A stretch of DNA of 64,000 bases from JAUWVG01 sp964633715 (GTDB taxonomy: Bacteria > Acidobacteriota > Aminicenantia > Aminicenantales > Aminicenantaceae): contig CAZWHQ010000007.1 of NCBI GenBank assembly GCA_964633715.1, positions 1 through 64,000 of the forward strand, written 5' to 3'. The notes beneath the pieces were generated by a model that did not search any database, was not told where the DNA came from, and saw only the letters and a list, made by a program, of their open reading frames with translations. Below, in pieces: positions 33,972-42,702 of the stretch (its first letter is position 1; every line of letters begins with the position of its first letter). The position numbers and the translations under genes are program-made.

Positions 33972-36121
33972 TAGATGCGCCACCAGTAGGAAAACTTTAC
34001 AAACACGCTGTAATCTGTCTGCCCGAAATGCCCGAATTCATTTTTAAGCAGGTTGTTGTCGACTCCAAAGAAAAAGACCGTGCCTGGACGAAGAATCCAG
34101 CTGAAAAGAAAACTCCCATAGATCTCCTCGTCAAAATGGTTGTAATCGACAATACCCCGCACAGATAGAGTTCTGCTGAGCTGATAGGTCGTCCGCGTGC
34201 GAAGGACGTTATAATCGTAGAGGATATCTCCACCTCTATCTTCAAAAAATGTCTGTTTGATGTACTGAAGGTCCAGCCTAAGCCTTTTACTTGGCTTTAA
34301 TCCTAAAAAAAGAGCATATGTGTTGTTGTGCCCGAGGAAAGGATCATCGGGATCATAATAGATGCTTCCCCCTGTTTCAAACACAACCACGGATGTCAGC
34401 CATTTCAGAAACGTGAATTGTCCCTCCAATTCGAACGAATTTTTCTTAAAATTAACACCGGCATACCGTTCCATATCGGTTTGAAATCGAAATCGTAGCT
34501 GACTAAATTCAGTAAACCGGAAATTGAGATCCCCTCTCAGCCACTCATCTTGAAGGAGATTTTCAGAAAAAAAGAATCTCCGTCCTGCGTTCAGGTTAAG
34601 TTGGATCTGGCTTAAATACTTTTTCTCGGGATAAACAGAGGCAAATGTAAAGGCCCCATAGGATTTATAATCCACCCGGTTCACATATCCTGAGGAAGCT
34701 TCAAAATCAGGATGCATGGCCTGACTGAAGATCCCCGCACCCCAGTGCTTGGAGTAATAAAAAAATTCTCCGTACAGGGCGGGGACGATATCGGTCTCTT
34801 CATCGGAGAGTTTTGTTTTTGAGGCCAAAGCCTGAAAATTAAAAAAGAATTTATTGTTGAATTTAAGCTGTCCATCGATCCCGGCCACACGATTGTATGA
34901 CCCATTGATCTGTCTATCGGTAAGAGCAAATCCGATGTAGGATTCTTTGAGCACATCGGCCTTGATCCTGAAGATGTTGAAGAGAGCATTGTCAGTTTTA
35001 GCGCCTCCTCCGTTGCTGACATCCCATAGACTTTCCGTAGGACTCGTATCTAGAGCCGTAAGAACACCGTATGTAAAACGTCCAATTTTTCCCGTCAACT
35101 TCCCCCCTGCTATAGGATCATTGATCCTTCGTGTGTAGACCATGTTGATCTGGGGAAAACGGAAGATTTCCATCCCTTCGAGAAAAAAGGGCCTCTTTTC
35201 CTCATAAAAGAGGGCAAATCTTTGGTTCACGTCAATTTGAGGAGCATCGGCTTCGATGTGACTAAAATCGGGATTGATGGTCAGATCCAATGTGGAGTTG
35301 GATGTGATTCCCCACTTAAAGTTGATGCCGGGATCAAAATTCAACCTCTCTCCTTTAATCTTAAGTGATGTGGCCACCGGCATGAGTTCGAAGTTCTTGC
35401 CTCGCTCCACCGCCTCTGTGAGCAAAATTTCTCCACCCTGAGCTAGGAGTCCGGGAATATCTCTCGTATAGGTAGGCCACATGACGATTTCTCCGCTTCG
35501 GGCGATACTCCGCCCAAGAACGACACTCCACACTTTGTTCTCGTCATCCGGAAAGCGGAGGCTTTTAAAGGGAATCGCCATTTCGACAGTGTATCCGTCG
35601 TCATCGATCCTACCGCCAGAGAAAAAGGCGGCATCCCAACTGAAGTCCATGTTGTCATTCCCTCCTTCTTCCATTCGGATACAATCCATCTGGACACCCA
35701 GAGGATTTGCGAGGAATGAAAGGGCCCGTCGTTTTTCATTAAAGGTATCAAGAAAAATCACGACCCAGTCATCCTCGATACACTGGTCGCGGTTGGTGAT
35801 CGAGGCCCTGATTTTGCCCGGTTCACTGTCGTAACATTTTATGGCCACGTACAGGTTCTTTTTGTCATAACCCAAATACATAACCGTTTTTTCTGTGGGC
35901 GGCGCCCCTTCTTTTGGAGACAACTGGAAGAACTGCTCGAACTTAAGAGCTTCTTCCTCCCACAAGGGATTATCTAATATTCCGTCGATTTTAGGAGCAT
36001 TTGAGAACAGGGGTATAGGCAGAGGTTCCTCAGAAGCAGAAAATCCCAACGAGGTCAAGAGAACCAGTCCCAATATTACACACATAGAGAAAAAAGGGCT
36101 ATTTTTAATCATATTTTTCAT
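33971..36121 (-). CDS. DUF5916 outer-membrane protein with CBM9-like domain
   Basis: This 716-residue protein has a signal peptide (residues 1-29), then a CBM9-like domain (about 35-230) that opens with PKIDGILDNPLWEEEA and contains RIDDDGYTVEMAIPFKSLRF. A DUF5916 region follows with NFKWGITSNSTLDLTINPDF and VNQRFALFYEEKRPFFLEG, which is thought to be a membrane beta-barrel. The terminal aromatic residues (YWWRI) are consistent with insertion into the outer membrane. Its stop codon lies at the edge of the inverted-repeat element, so the insertion left the frame intact. Substrate is unknown. Confidence 0.92.
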   Translation of the reverse strand: MKNMIKNSPFFSMCVILGLVLLTSLGFSASEEPLPIPLFSNAPKIDGILDNPLWEEEALKFEQFFQLSPKEGAPPTEKTVMYLGYDKKNLYVAIKCYDSEPGKIRASITNRDQCIEDDWVVIFLDTFNEKRRALSFLANPLGVQMDCIRMEEGGNDNMDFSWDAAFFSGGRIDDDGYTVEMAIPFKSLRFPDDENKVWSVVLGRSIARSGEIVMWPTYTRDIPGLLAQGGEILLTEAVERGKNFELMPVATSLKIKGERLNFDPGINFKWGITSNSTLDLTINPDFSHIEADAPQIDVNQRFALFYEEKRPFFLEGMEIFRFPQINMVYTRRINDPIAGGKLTGKIGRFTYGVLTALDTSPTESLWDVSNGGGAKTDNALFNIFRIKADVLKESYIGFALTDRQINGSYNRVAGIDGQLKFNNKFFFNFQALASKTKLSDEETDIVPALYGEFFYYSKHWGAGIFSQAMHPDFEASSGYVNRVDYKSYGAFTFASVYPEKKYLSQIQLNLNAGRRFFFSENLLQDEWLRGDLNFRFTEFSQLRFRFQTDMERYAGVNFKKNSFELEGQFTFLKWLTSVVVFETGGSIYYDPDDPFLGHNNTYALFLGLKPSKRLRLDLQYIKQTFFEDRGGDILYDYNVLRTRTTYQLSRTLSVRGIVDYNHFDEEIYGSFLFSWILRPGTVFFFGVDNNLLKNEFGHFGQTDYSVFVKFSYWWRI

Positions 36122-36198
36122 CTATTCTGCAATTCCGTCATTTATCTCTAGTTAATACGATATTAAACTCCAGAAAGTTCTCCCTATGAAAGAAAATA

Positions 36199-36227
36199 TT
36201 GACAATTTTACATAAATCCGATATTAT
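36199..36227 (+). promoter_or_regulatory. Consensus promoter of a small transcription unit
   Basis: TTGACA at 36199-36204 and TATTAT at 36222-36227 have the ideal 17-base spacing. The only thing downstream before a strong terminator is the 20-codon reading frame. Confidence 0.75.
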
Positions 36228-36257
36228 TACTCATATAAATTTCACAAGGAGCCACAA

Positions 36258-36320
36258 ATGAAGAAATATTCAGTTCCTCGGACTGCCCACTGCTCAGAGG
36301 GCTGCCAGAAAAAATCCTGA
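36258..36320 (+). CDS. Putative 20-residue Cys-containing peptide
   Basis: A very short reading frame, MKKYSVPRTAHCSEGCQKKS, follows AAGGAG with normal spacing. It is basic at both ends and has two Cys residues in the order HC-x4-C, which could bind metal or form a disulfide, or be modified. It is enclosed by a consensus promoter and an intrinsic terminator, and no other gene shares the unit. I know of no matching family. The unit may instead produce a regulatory RNA, with the reading frame being incidental. Confidence 0.5.
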   Translation: MKKYSVPRTAHCSEGCQKKS

Positions 36321-36368
36321 ATAAGATGTAAAACTGTTCACTCACCAGTACTTACTGTCAAATTAAGG

Positions 36369-36405
36369 GCCCGTTCACGTGATATCTGAACGGGCTTTTT
36401 ATTTT
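36369..36405 (+). terminator. Intrinsic terminator of the small unit
   Basis: A 9-bp perfect stem, GCCCGTTCA (36369-36377) with TGAACGGGC (36387-36395), has a 9-base loop and is followed by TTTTTATTTT. The T run is on the plus strand, so it ends plus-strand transcription. It overlaps the last bases of the convergent rfaE2 gene. Confidence 0.9.
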
Positions 36406-36917
36406 CCGGAGGAATTCATCTCGGCCGCAAGGCTGAAGATTCGCTGGATGATATCCGTACTGGAGTGATCAGGAAGATATGGAATGGTGACAACCTTCCC
36501 TCCTGCTAACTCGACTTCCTTTTTCCCGACCACCTCTTCAGGTTTCCAATCTCCTCCCTTAACCAAGACATCCGGCAAAAGACATGAGATGATTTCTTTG
36601 GGTGTTTCTTCAGAGAAGGAGACAAGATAATCGATATCCTCAATAGCCTCTAAGACTTCCATTCTTTCTTCAAGAGGAAAAATAGGGCGGTTGGGCCCCT
36701 TTATTTTGCCTATACTTGAATCATCATTGACCGCAACAAGGAGGACATCCCCCAGTTTTTTAGCTTCGCGGAAGAGATGGATATGTCCCCTGTGCAGTAT
36801 GTCAAAACATCCGTTGGTAAAAACCACTTTTTTTTGACGGTCTTTTAAGGCCTGCCGGATAAGAACCAAACGTTGAATGTCTTGAATTTTCTCCACGACT
36901 CTAATCAAGATATCCAA
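36399..36917 (-). CDS. rfaE2: D-glycero-beta-D-manno-heptose 1-phosphate adenylyltransferase
   Basis: The 172-residue protein is the stand-alone nucleotidyltransferase half of HldE. It transfers AMP to heptose 1-phosphate, making ADP-heptose for the LPS core. The cytidylyltransferase-like signature is clear: VFTNGCFDILHRGHIHLFREA holds the HxGH motif, followed by NDDSSIGKIKGPNRPIFP and the PDHSSTDIIQRI end. No kinase half is adjacent. It overlaps the DUF2061 gene upstream and ends near the terminator of the small unit. The gene supports a diderm cell with heptose-containing glycolipid. Confidence 0.94.
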   Translation of the reverse strand: MDILIRVVEKIQDIQRLVLIRQALKDRQKKVVFTNGCFDILHRGHIHLFREAKKLGDVLLVAVNDDSSIGKIKGPNRPIFPLEERMEVLEAIEDIDYLVSFSEETPKEIISCLLPDVLVKGGDWKPEEVVGKKEVELAGGKVVTIPYLPDHSSTDIIQRIFSLAAEMNSSGK

Positions 36918-37224
36918 GGTCTTTAAGCTGCTGTTTGACTTTTTCCATATCTTCCGGAACTAATTCTTTAGTGACAGGAATAGAGGCCAAAGGATGTTTC
37001 TTCTTTCCCCATTGGATCATATTCCAAACTCTCTCATGAAGATAGTAAAATAGAATTTTTGAGAGCCCCTCAACTCCAATAACTCCCAAAGATAGAAGAA
37101 TCTCGCCCGTAAAGATATAGACAATGATCCCGGTGGTTAAGGTCGCCACAATGCGCCAACTGACGGTTTTCATCACAGTGCGAGAGTGTGTTTCGACCAT
37201 TGACCTTTTGCCTGGTTCAGCCAT
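36901..37224 (-). CDS. DUF2061 membrane protein
   Basis: The 107-residue protein has two membrane segments and the family's SWRIVATLTTGIIVYIFTG and GLSKILFYYLHERVWNMIQWG motifs. The function of DUF2061 is unknown; it is sometimes found beside sulfate-activation genes, but here it lies between Wzt and heptose adenylyltransferase. GGAGAAATAA just before the ATG is also the end of wzt, so translation is coupled. A C-terminal cytosolic extension of about 35 residues (VPEDMEKVKQQLKDLGYLD) is predicted helical. Confidence 0.88.
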   Translation of the reverse strand: MAEPGKRSMVETHSRTVMKTVSWRIVATLTTGIIVYIFTGEILLSLGVIGVEGLSKILFYYLHERVWNMIQWGKKKHPLASIPVTKELVPEDMEKVKQQLKDLGYLD

Positions 37225-38514
37225 TTATTTCTCCAAATCAATTTTTTTCGCAGAAGACTTGATCCGAATATTAGATGAGAATTCCCAACTGTGATCCGGA
37301 CGAAATATCCCCACATCCTTTTCACGAGAGGAAATCAGGAACGAGTAAAGGTTGCGGTGGTAATCAAAAGGATAACCGTCCCTCTTATGTACGGCAACAT
37401 CTAAATAGTATGTCCCATTGACAAAATTGAGGCGATCTAACTTGATAGTGACCTTCCCTCTTCCACTTATAGAAGTTGGTTCCAATTCTTCAAGAATCGT
37501 ATTGGTACCGTAACAGCAAATCCCCTGAGAATTGAAAATGCCTATTCCAAAGACAAAGTCCTTTTTCTCGGAGTAGGCCTCCACTTCCAACTCTATGATC
37601 ATCCCCTCATCCGGTGAAAAGACATGCTTAGCTTTCCCGTCTCTGTTTGTGATTACGGTCTTTTTTATTTCTATTTCTCTTTTTCCCCAACGGTTTTCCC
37701 TGCGATTCTCATCGTATTGTTCTTTTTTCTCGACAACCTTTTGGCGTTTTTCAAAATCCTCTTCCTGTTTATCTGCCACATCCTGGAGGTAGGCATCCAC
37801 CACACGATGTGGTTCTCCGATAGTCTGGATGGCTCCGTCTTTAAGCCAGATCACCTTATCGCAGATTTTTCGGACCGTTGCCAGATCATGACTGACAAAG
37901 AGGATGGTTTTTTTTCTTCTCCGAAAATCATCGATACGGTCCAAGCATTTAGGAACAAAGGCGGCATCCCCTACGGCCAACACTTCATCCACGAGGAGGA
38001 CATCTGGATTGACATTGATGGCGATGGAAAAACCCAGTCGCATATACATTCCCGAAGAATAGGTTTTGACCGGGGCATCTATAAACTCTTCCAGCTCAGC
38101 AAACTGCACGATCTCATCAAATTTTTCATGAATTTCTTTTTTAGAAAGCCCCAGCATGATCCCATTGATATAGATGTTTTCCCGGCCCGTTATCTCCGGG
38201 TGAAATCCCGCACCTAGTTCGATAAGCGCCGATACTTTGCCGTTGACCGTGATAATTCCCGAAGTCGGTTTCGTTATCCCGGTAACTATTTTCAGAAGGG
38301 TGCTCTTGCCTGAACCGTTTTCACCAATCACACCAATAGCCGTCCCCTTTTCGACCGCGAAACTCACATTGTTTAGGGCTGTTATGATTTCATCCGGTTC
38401 CATCGCTTTGAAGAGGTCTCCCTTGATCAGGGCACTCTTAAATGTTTTAAAACGATGCCGTGAAGAGTACTTCTGATATATACGCGTCACATTTTCCACA
38501 GTAATGGCCGCCAC
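37225..38514 (-). CDS. wzt: O-antigen/polysaccharide export ABC transporter ATP-binding protein (Wzt-like)
   Basis: This 429-residue protein pairs an ATPase domain with a C-terminal glycan-binding region. The ATPase carries Walker A GENGSGKSTLLKIV, the signature YSSGMYMRLGFS, Walker B DVLLVDEVLAVGD and the H loop FVSHDLATV. The C-terminal domain from about residue 290 is beta-rich and matches the Wzt_C type that reads the end of the sugar chain before export. The gene follows wzm directly, stop-to-start. Together they should export an undecaprenyl-linked polysaccharide to the periplasm. Confidence 0.95.
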   Translation of the reverse strand: MAAITVENVTRIYQKYSSRHRFKTFKSALIKGDLFKAMEPDEIITALNNVSFAVEKGTAIGVIGENGSGKSTLLKIVTGITKPTSGIITVNGKVSALIELGAGFHPEITGRENIYINGIMLGLSKKEIHEKFDEIVQFAELEEFIDAPVKTYSSGMYMRLGFSIAINVNPDVLLVDEVLAVGDAAFVPKCLDRIDDFRRRKKTILFVSHDLATVRKICDKVIWLKDGAIQTIGEPHRVVDAYLQDVADKQEEDFEKRQKVVEKKEQYDENRRENRWGKREIEIKKTVITNRDGKAKHVFSPDEGMIIELEVEAYSEKKDFVFGIGIFNSQGICCYGTNTILEELEPTSISGRGKVTIKLDRLNFVNGTYYLDVAVHKRDGYPFDYHRNLYSFLISSREKDVGIFRPDHSWEFSSNIRIKSSAKKIDLEK

Positions 38515-39333
38515 TTAGACCTCCTCCGGGAACGAGTCGCGAAGCTTGTCAAAAATATAATATCCGATGAAGAAAAAGACTACTGAGACAAGGAAGGTAA
38601 TCCCCAACTTTTTCCAGCGGATCATTTCCCCAAAAAAAACACTATTCTGGTAACCCAGCATGATGTGGGTCATGGGATTCAAATTCATCCAAAGCTTCAG
38701 GATTTTGGAATTTTGTATGGCAGGAAGAGCCATGGTGTAGATGATCGGTGTGGCAAAAAACCAGAATGTCAGTATATTTGTCAGGATATCCTTGATGTCT
38801 CTAAAATGAACGGTCAGGGATGAGACAAGGAAGGCAAAACCCAGAGAAAACACAAACTGGACCACAATGACCAAAGGCAAAAAGAGTAAAAACAGAGAGT
38901 ACTGTCTGCCAAGGATAGGAATAAAAATTAAAAGGATAGGGAGCCCCAGTATAAAATGCACAAAATTGCTGATCACAACAACAATGGGAAGAATTTCGAC
39001 CGGGAACAGAACTTTTTTAATCAGATTACCCTGAACCATCAGCACATTGGCCGATTCTATACACGACGCAACAAACCATGTCCAGGGCAGGACTCCACAA
39101 AAAAGAAAGAGAGCGTAAAACCAGGGATTGTTTTCAAAAGCAGGATCTCTTGGCCCTATGATTAGACCAAATACGATCGTGTATATGGCCATTAAAAGAA
39201 GAGGATTAATAAATGACCAGAGAAATCCCAGTATCGTTCCCCTGTATCTGGCCTTGAGCTCACGGCTTACCAGGTTCTGGATCAGAACCCGATATTTGTA
39301 CAGTCCTATGAGATTATTGTAAAGACGACGCAT
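38515..39333 (-). CDS. wzm: Polysaccharide export ABC-2 permease (Wzm-like)
   Basis: The protein has about six membrane segments and the ABC-2 polysaccharide export features: LVSRELKARYRGTILGFLWSFINPLLLMAIY near the start, LFCGVLPWTWFVASCIESANVL, and WMNLNPMTHIMLGYQNSVFF near the end. It forms the channel for Wzt. I choose the ATG at 39333 because GGGAG lies upstream; a start at 39390 would overlap the methyltransferase gene by 77 bases. The 272-residue length is normal. Four glycan-processing genes are near 48.6-52.7 kb, on the other strand. Confidence 0.94.
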   Translation of the reverse strand: MRRLYNNLIGLYKYRVLIQNLVSRELKARYRGTILGFLWSFINPLLLMAIYTIVFGLIIGPRDPAFENNPWFYALFLFCGVLPWTWFVASCIESANVLMVQGNLIKKVLFPVEILPIVVVISNFVHFILGLPILLIFIPILGRQYSLFLLFLPLVIVVQFVFSLGFAFLVSSLTVHFRDIKDILTNILTFWFFATPIIYTMALPAIQNSKILKLWMNLNPMTHIMLGYQNSVFFGEMIRWKKLGITFLVSVVFFFIGYYIFDKLRDSFPEEV

Positions 39334-40066
39334 GGAGTCTCCCTGAAAAAATTTCTTGTGTTTCCTTAGAGTAATTTCCCTCCTCGTCATAGAGGACGAG
39401 GTCGGGCAACTGTCTCACGTCTTGTGAAAAAGAGTCACACTCAACCAGAAAGAGATTGGGCCTGCCCTTTGAGCGTGCATAGATAGATCGTTTGGATTTC
39501 ATTTTTAAGTTGTTCATTTCTAGAGCTTCTGCTATGTCGTCTTTTCGCTTTTCAGGAAAGACGAAATAGGCCCTCCCTCTTCTCTTCAGAAGGGCTGACG
39601 TCTTCTGCATTATATCAAAAATTGTACACTTTAACTCGTGTTTCGCAATAGATTTTTCTTTTGAGACACTCAAGTGCCCCTCAGACTTTTTAAAATAAGG
39701 AGGATTAGAAAAAATGACATCGTATTTTTTCTCTGGCTTAAATTTTTTCAGGTCCTGCTTAACAATGCTGATTCTTTTTTCTAGCTGGTTAAGTTTGACG
39801 TTTCTCCTTGCAATATCTGCTAGAGAAGCTTGGACTTCGACAGCCGTAATAAATTTAAAGGGTTTTATGCTGAGAAGAAGAGAGATGATGCCGCTTCCCG
39901 TCCCAAACTCTAGCAGTTCATCATCTGCGGTCGTTTGAATGAAATCGGCAAGCAGGGGAGCATCCAAGGCAAACCTATACCCTCTGATTTTCTGGAGGAC
40001 TTGGATACGTCCATGATAGAATGCATCAAGGGTTTCATCCTTTGCCTTAATCCGATTCCTGTCCAT
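39314..40066 (-). CDS. tRNA1(Val) adenine-37 N6-methyltransferase-like protein
   Basis: The 250-residue protein has the class I methyltransferase motif LLEFGTGSGIISLLL and the amino-methyltransferase motif NPPYFKK (NPPY). These fit the TrmN6/YfiC family that methylates A37 of tRNA-Val. The N-terminal segment YRFALDAPLLADFI is also shared. The exact target cannot be deduced, as related NPPY enzymes act on rRNA or protein. It begins inside the end of atpC and overlaps wzm, so the chain from the ATP synthase to the exporter is contiguous. Confidence 0.85.
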   Translation of the reverse strand: MDRNRIKAKDETLDAFYHGRIQVLQKIRGYRFALDAPLLADFIQTTADDELLEFGTGSGIISLLLSIKPFKFITAVEVQASLADIARRNVKLNQLEKRISIVKQDLKKFKPEKKYDVIFSNPPYFKKSEGHLSVSKEKSIAKHELKCTIFDIMQKTSALLKRRGRAYFVFPEKRKDDIAEALEMNNLKMKSKRSIYARSKGRPNLFLVECDSFSQDVRQLPDLVLYDEEGNYSKETQEIFSGRLHASSLQ

Positions 40067-40331
40067 TGTCTTTTAGCCGGGTAAAAACTTGAATTCTGTC
40101 GGCATGGACCTCTGCATATCCTCCGCTCACTCCATATGTCTGTTCTTTATTTGATAAACGATAAGTGATATCCCCATCTCCTAGCGTCACCAGCATAGGG
40201 GAATGTCCGGGCAGGATCCCTAAACAGCCATCCAAACCAGGCAGCCCCACTTCATGAACTTCTTCATCGACCAGGAGTTGATCGGGAGTGATCACTTTAA
40301 GTTTTAGATAATTTGGTATTTTTTCGTTCAT
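40047..40331 (-). CDS. atpC: ATP synthase epsilon subunit, short form
   Basis: The 94-residue protein covers the N-terminal beta-sandwich of epsilon, with LKLKVITPDQLLVDEEVHEV, LPGLDGCLGILPGHSPML and GGYAEVHADRIQVF. It then stops, so the C-terminal two-helix arm that inhibits the enzyme in many bacteria is missing. The end overlaps the next gene, so the truncation is not due to a frameshift tail: the following frame encodes a different protein. Short epsilon subunits are known in some other phyla. It overlaps the atpD stop by four bases. Confidence 0.93.
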   Translation of the reverse strand: MNEKIPNYLKLKVITPDQLLVDEEVHEVGLPGLDGCLGILPGHSPMLVTLGDGDITYRLSNKEQTYGVSGGYAEVHADRIQVFTRLKDNGQESD

Positions 40332-41821
40332 GCGGACTTCAGTTCCTCAGCTTTGGCTAGAACATCCTCGATCCCTCCCGCCATATAAAAAGCCTGTTCG
40401 GGCTTGTCATCATGAAGACCTTCGATGATCTCCTTAAAGCCCTTGACCGTCTCTTCAATAGTCACATACTTGCCTTCCCGTCCCGTAAACTCTTCGGCCA
40501 CAAAAAACGGCTGGGAAAGGAACCTCGTTATTTTTCTCGCCCGCCCTACAATGAGCCTATCTTCCTCAGACAACTCCTCGATCCCTAAAATGGTGATAAT
40601 GTCCTGCAAATCTTTATATCTCTGGAGGATCTCTTTGACATCACGGGCCGTTTCATAATGCTCCTCACCGATAATCCTTGCATCCAGAATCCGAGAATAG
40701 GACGTCAAGGGGTCCACAGCAGGATAGATGCCCATCTCCGTAAGAGCTCGGGAGAGGTTAGTCGTTGCATCCAGATGAGAAAAAGTGGTCGCTGGAGCTG
40801 GATCGGTAAAATCGTCGGCCGGGACATATATGGCCTGAACTGAAGTGATAGAGCCCTTCTTGGTCGATGTGATCCGTTCTTCCAGTTCACCCAGTTCCGT
40901 GGCCAAATTGGGCTGATACCCCACAGCTGAGGGCATGCGTCCAAGAAGAGCCGAGACTTCGGAGCCAGCCTGGACAAACCGAAATATATTGTCTATAAAC
41001 AGCAAAATATCCTGGTTCATCTCGTCACGAAAATATTCGGCGACCGACAGAGCAGTCAGGCCGATGCGGAGTCTCGCTCCCGGAGGCTCGGTCATCTGAC
41101 CATAGACGAGAGCTGTTTTATCTATAACTCCGGATTCTTTCATCTCCAACCAGAGATCGTTTCCTTCTCTTGTCCTCTCTCCAACCCCTGCAAATACGGA
41201 ATACCCCCCGTGCTGCTGCGCAACATTGTTGATCAGCTCCATGATGATGACTGTTTTTCCTACTCCTGCGCCGCCAAAGAGTCCGATTTTCCCTCCCTTG
41301 AGAAAGGGCTGCATCAAATCAATGACTTTAATTCCTGTCTCGAACATTTCAAGCTGCGTGCTTTGCTCCTCCAGAGTTGGAGGATTACGATGAATCGGAT
41401 ACTTCTTTTTGGCTTTAATGGGCCCCATATTGTCAACAGATTCCCCGATAACATTTATGACACGTCCAAGTGTGGATTCTCCCACCGGAACCTGGATTGG
41501 CCCATCTAAATCCACCGCTTTCAACCCGCGAGACAGGCCGTCTGTAGGCTGCATGGACACACAGCGCACTTTATCCTCCCCTAAGTGCAGTTCAACTTCA
41601 ACAATTACTTCCATCACTTCACGGTTGTTTTTTCCCTCTTCTGGTGAACTTCCATCGTATTCTTCATCAGTTATGCGAACAGCATTGTAGATCTCTGGAA
41701 GCTCGCTGTCTTTGAATTCAATGTCAACCACAGGCCCAATAATCTGGACAACGCGGCCGATTTTTGGCATAACGCCATTCTCTTTTTCTTTTATTTTCTT
41801 TTGAGTTTTTTTCTTATCCAT
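40328..41821 (-). CDS. atpD: ATP synthase beta subunit
   Basis: This is the catalytic F1 subunit. Walker A GLFGGAGVGKTVIIMELI, GERTREGNDLW and the ALTEMGIYPAVDPL stretch are present. It has an unusual lysine-rich N-terminal extension (about 17 residues before MPKIGRVVQIIGP). The longer start at 41821 is supported by AAGGAGTG just before it. A charged insertion (DGSSPEEGKNNREV) expands the N-terminal barrel. It lies between atpG and atpC and is 497 residues long, slightly above the usual 460-480. Confidence 0.98.
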   Translation of the reverse strand: MDKKKTQKKIKEKENGVMPKIGRVVQIIGPVVDIEFKDSELPEIYNAVRITDEEYDGSSPEEGKNNREVMEVIVEVELHLGEDKVRCVSMQPTDGLSRGLKAVDLDGPIQVPVGESTLGRVINVIGESVDNMGPIKAKKKYPIHRNPPTLEEQSTQLEMFETGIKVIDLMQPFLKGGKIGLFGGAGVGKTVIIMELINNVAQQHGGYSVFAGVGERTREGNDLWLEMKESGVIDKTALVYGQMTEPPGARLRIGLTALSVAEYFRDEMNQDILLFIDNIFRFVQAGSEVSALLGRMPSAVGYQPNLATELGELEERITSTKKGSITSVQAIYVPADDFTDPAPATTFSHLDATTNLSRALTEMGIYPAVDPLTSYSRILDARIIGEEHYETARDVKEILQRYKDLQDIITILGIEELSEEDRLIVGRARKITRFLSQPFFVAEEFTGREGKYVTIEETVKGFKEIIEGLHDDKPEQAFYMAGGIEDVLAKAEELKSA

Positions 41822-41837
41822 GGGTCACTCCTTGCTC

Positions 41838-42701
41838 CTATTTCTTCTCCAAAGCATCAACAGCGGTAATTATTTCCAGCAGCTCCTTAGTGATTGAGGC
41901 CTGCCTCATTTTATTTAAAACCAAACGCAATTCAACGATCAGTTCTTTCGCATTCTTTGTGGCGTTATCCATGGCCATCATCCGTGCAGCCTGTTCGGCT
42001 GCCTGAGATTCGTGGAAAAAATGCTGAATTTGATCTTCGACATAAAGAGAGAGAAACGTCTCGAGTAGATGAGGGGAACTGGGTTCTAGCTCCGGTTCAG
42101 TGGCTCCTTCTTCTTGGACTTCGGGAGGCTCGATTGGCAGGAGCTTCGTGATCGTCAGCTTTGGAGCCAGAATTGACTTGAACTCGTTGTAAGCGACATA
42201 GACGGCGTCTGTTTGGTTCAAGACGTACAGACGCATGAGATAAAGCGCTAGTTCCTTTAGGTCCTCTTTTGTAAGCTTGTGAATTTGATCCGGGTAGGTG
42301 CGGTCCTTAATGAAAACAAGCTTTTCAAAAAACGAAACAGCTTTTTTCCCCATTAAAACCAATTGCACTTCGGTTTGAGCTGATTTGTCTTCTAAAAAAT
42401 TTAAGGTGCTAAACAGCAGGTTGGAATTGAATGCTCCACACATGCCTTTATCCGAAGTGATAACCAGGCAGATGATTCTTTTTTCAAGTCTCTTTTGGAA
42501 TAGGGGGTGCAGTTCTGCTCCTATCCAGGCACTCACGTTTGACAGCAATCCTGAAAAATTGTGCCAGTAGGGTCGGCCCTCAAGAACAGACCTCTGGGCT
42601 GTCCGGAACTTGGCCGTGGCCACAGACTTCATCGCCTGTGTGATCTGCTGAGTGTTTTTAACACTCTTGATCCGTCTCCGAAGGTCAATGATGGCAGGCA
42701 T
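41838..42701 (-). CDS. atpG: ATP synthase gamma subunit
   Basis: The central shaft of F1 begins with PAIIDLRRRIKSVKNTQQITQAMKSV and ends with the long helix ELRLVLNKMRQASITKELLEIITAV. The conserved ITSDKGMCGAFNSNLL segment is present. I choose the ATG at 42701, one base after the atpA stop, because a TTG at 42722 would fall in the atpA coding region. A GAGG lies about 12 bases upstream. An insertion near residue 200 (PEVQEEGATEPELEPSS) is acidic and probably a loop. Confidence 0.96.
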   Translation of the reverse strand: MPAIIDLRRRIKSVKNTQQITQAMKSVATAKFRTAQRSVLEGRPYWHNFSGLLSNVSAWIGAELHPLFQKRLEKRIICLVITSDKGMCGAFNSNLLFSTLNFLEDKSAQTEVQLVLMGKKAVSFFEKLVFIKDRTYPDQIHKLTKEDLKELALYLMRLYVLNQTDAVYVAYNEFKSILAPKLTITKLLPIEPPEVQEEGATEPELEPSSPHLLETFLSLYVEDQIQHFFHESQAAEQAARMMAMDNATKNAKELIVELRLVLNKMRQASITKELLEIITAVDALEKK

Positions 42702-42702
42702 A

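Noticed and set aside
33827..34168. 113-codon plus-strand frame spanning the element and the DUF5916 gene
   Set aside because: It crosses the right inverted repeat into sequence that clearly codes on the other strand.
37624..38217. 197-codon plus-strand frame opposite wzt
   Set aside because: The reverse strand has all ABC ATPase motifs.
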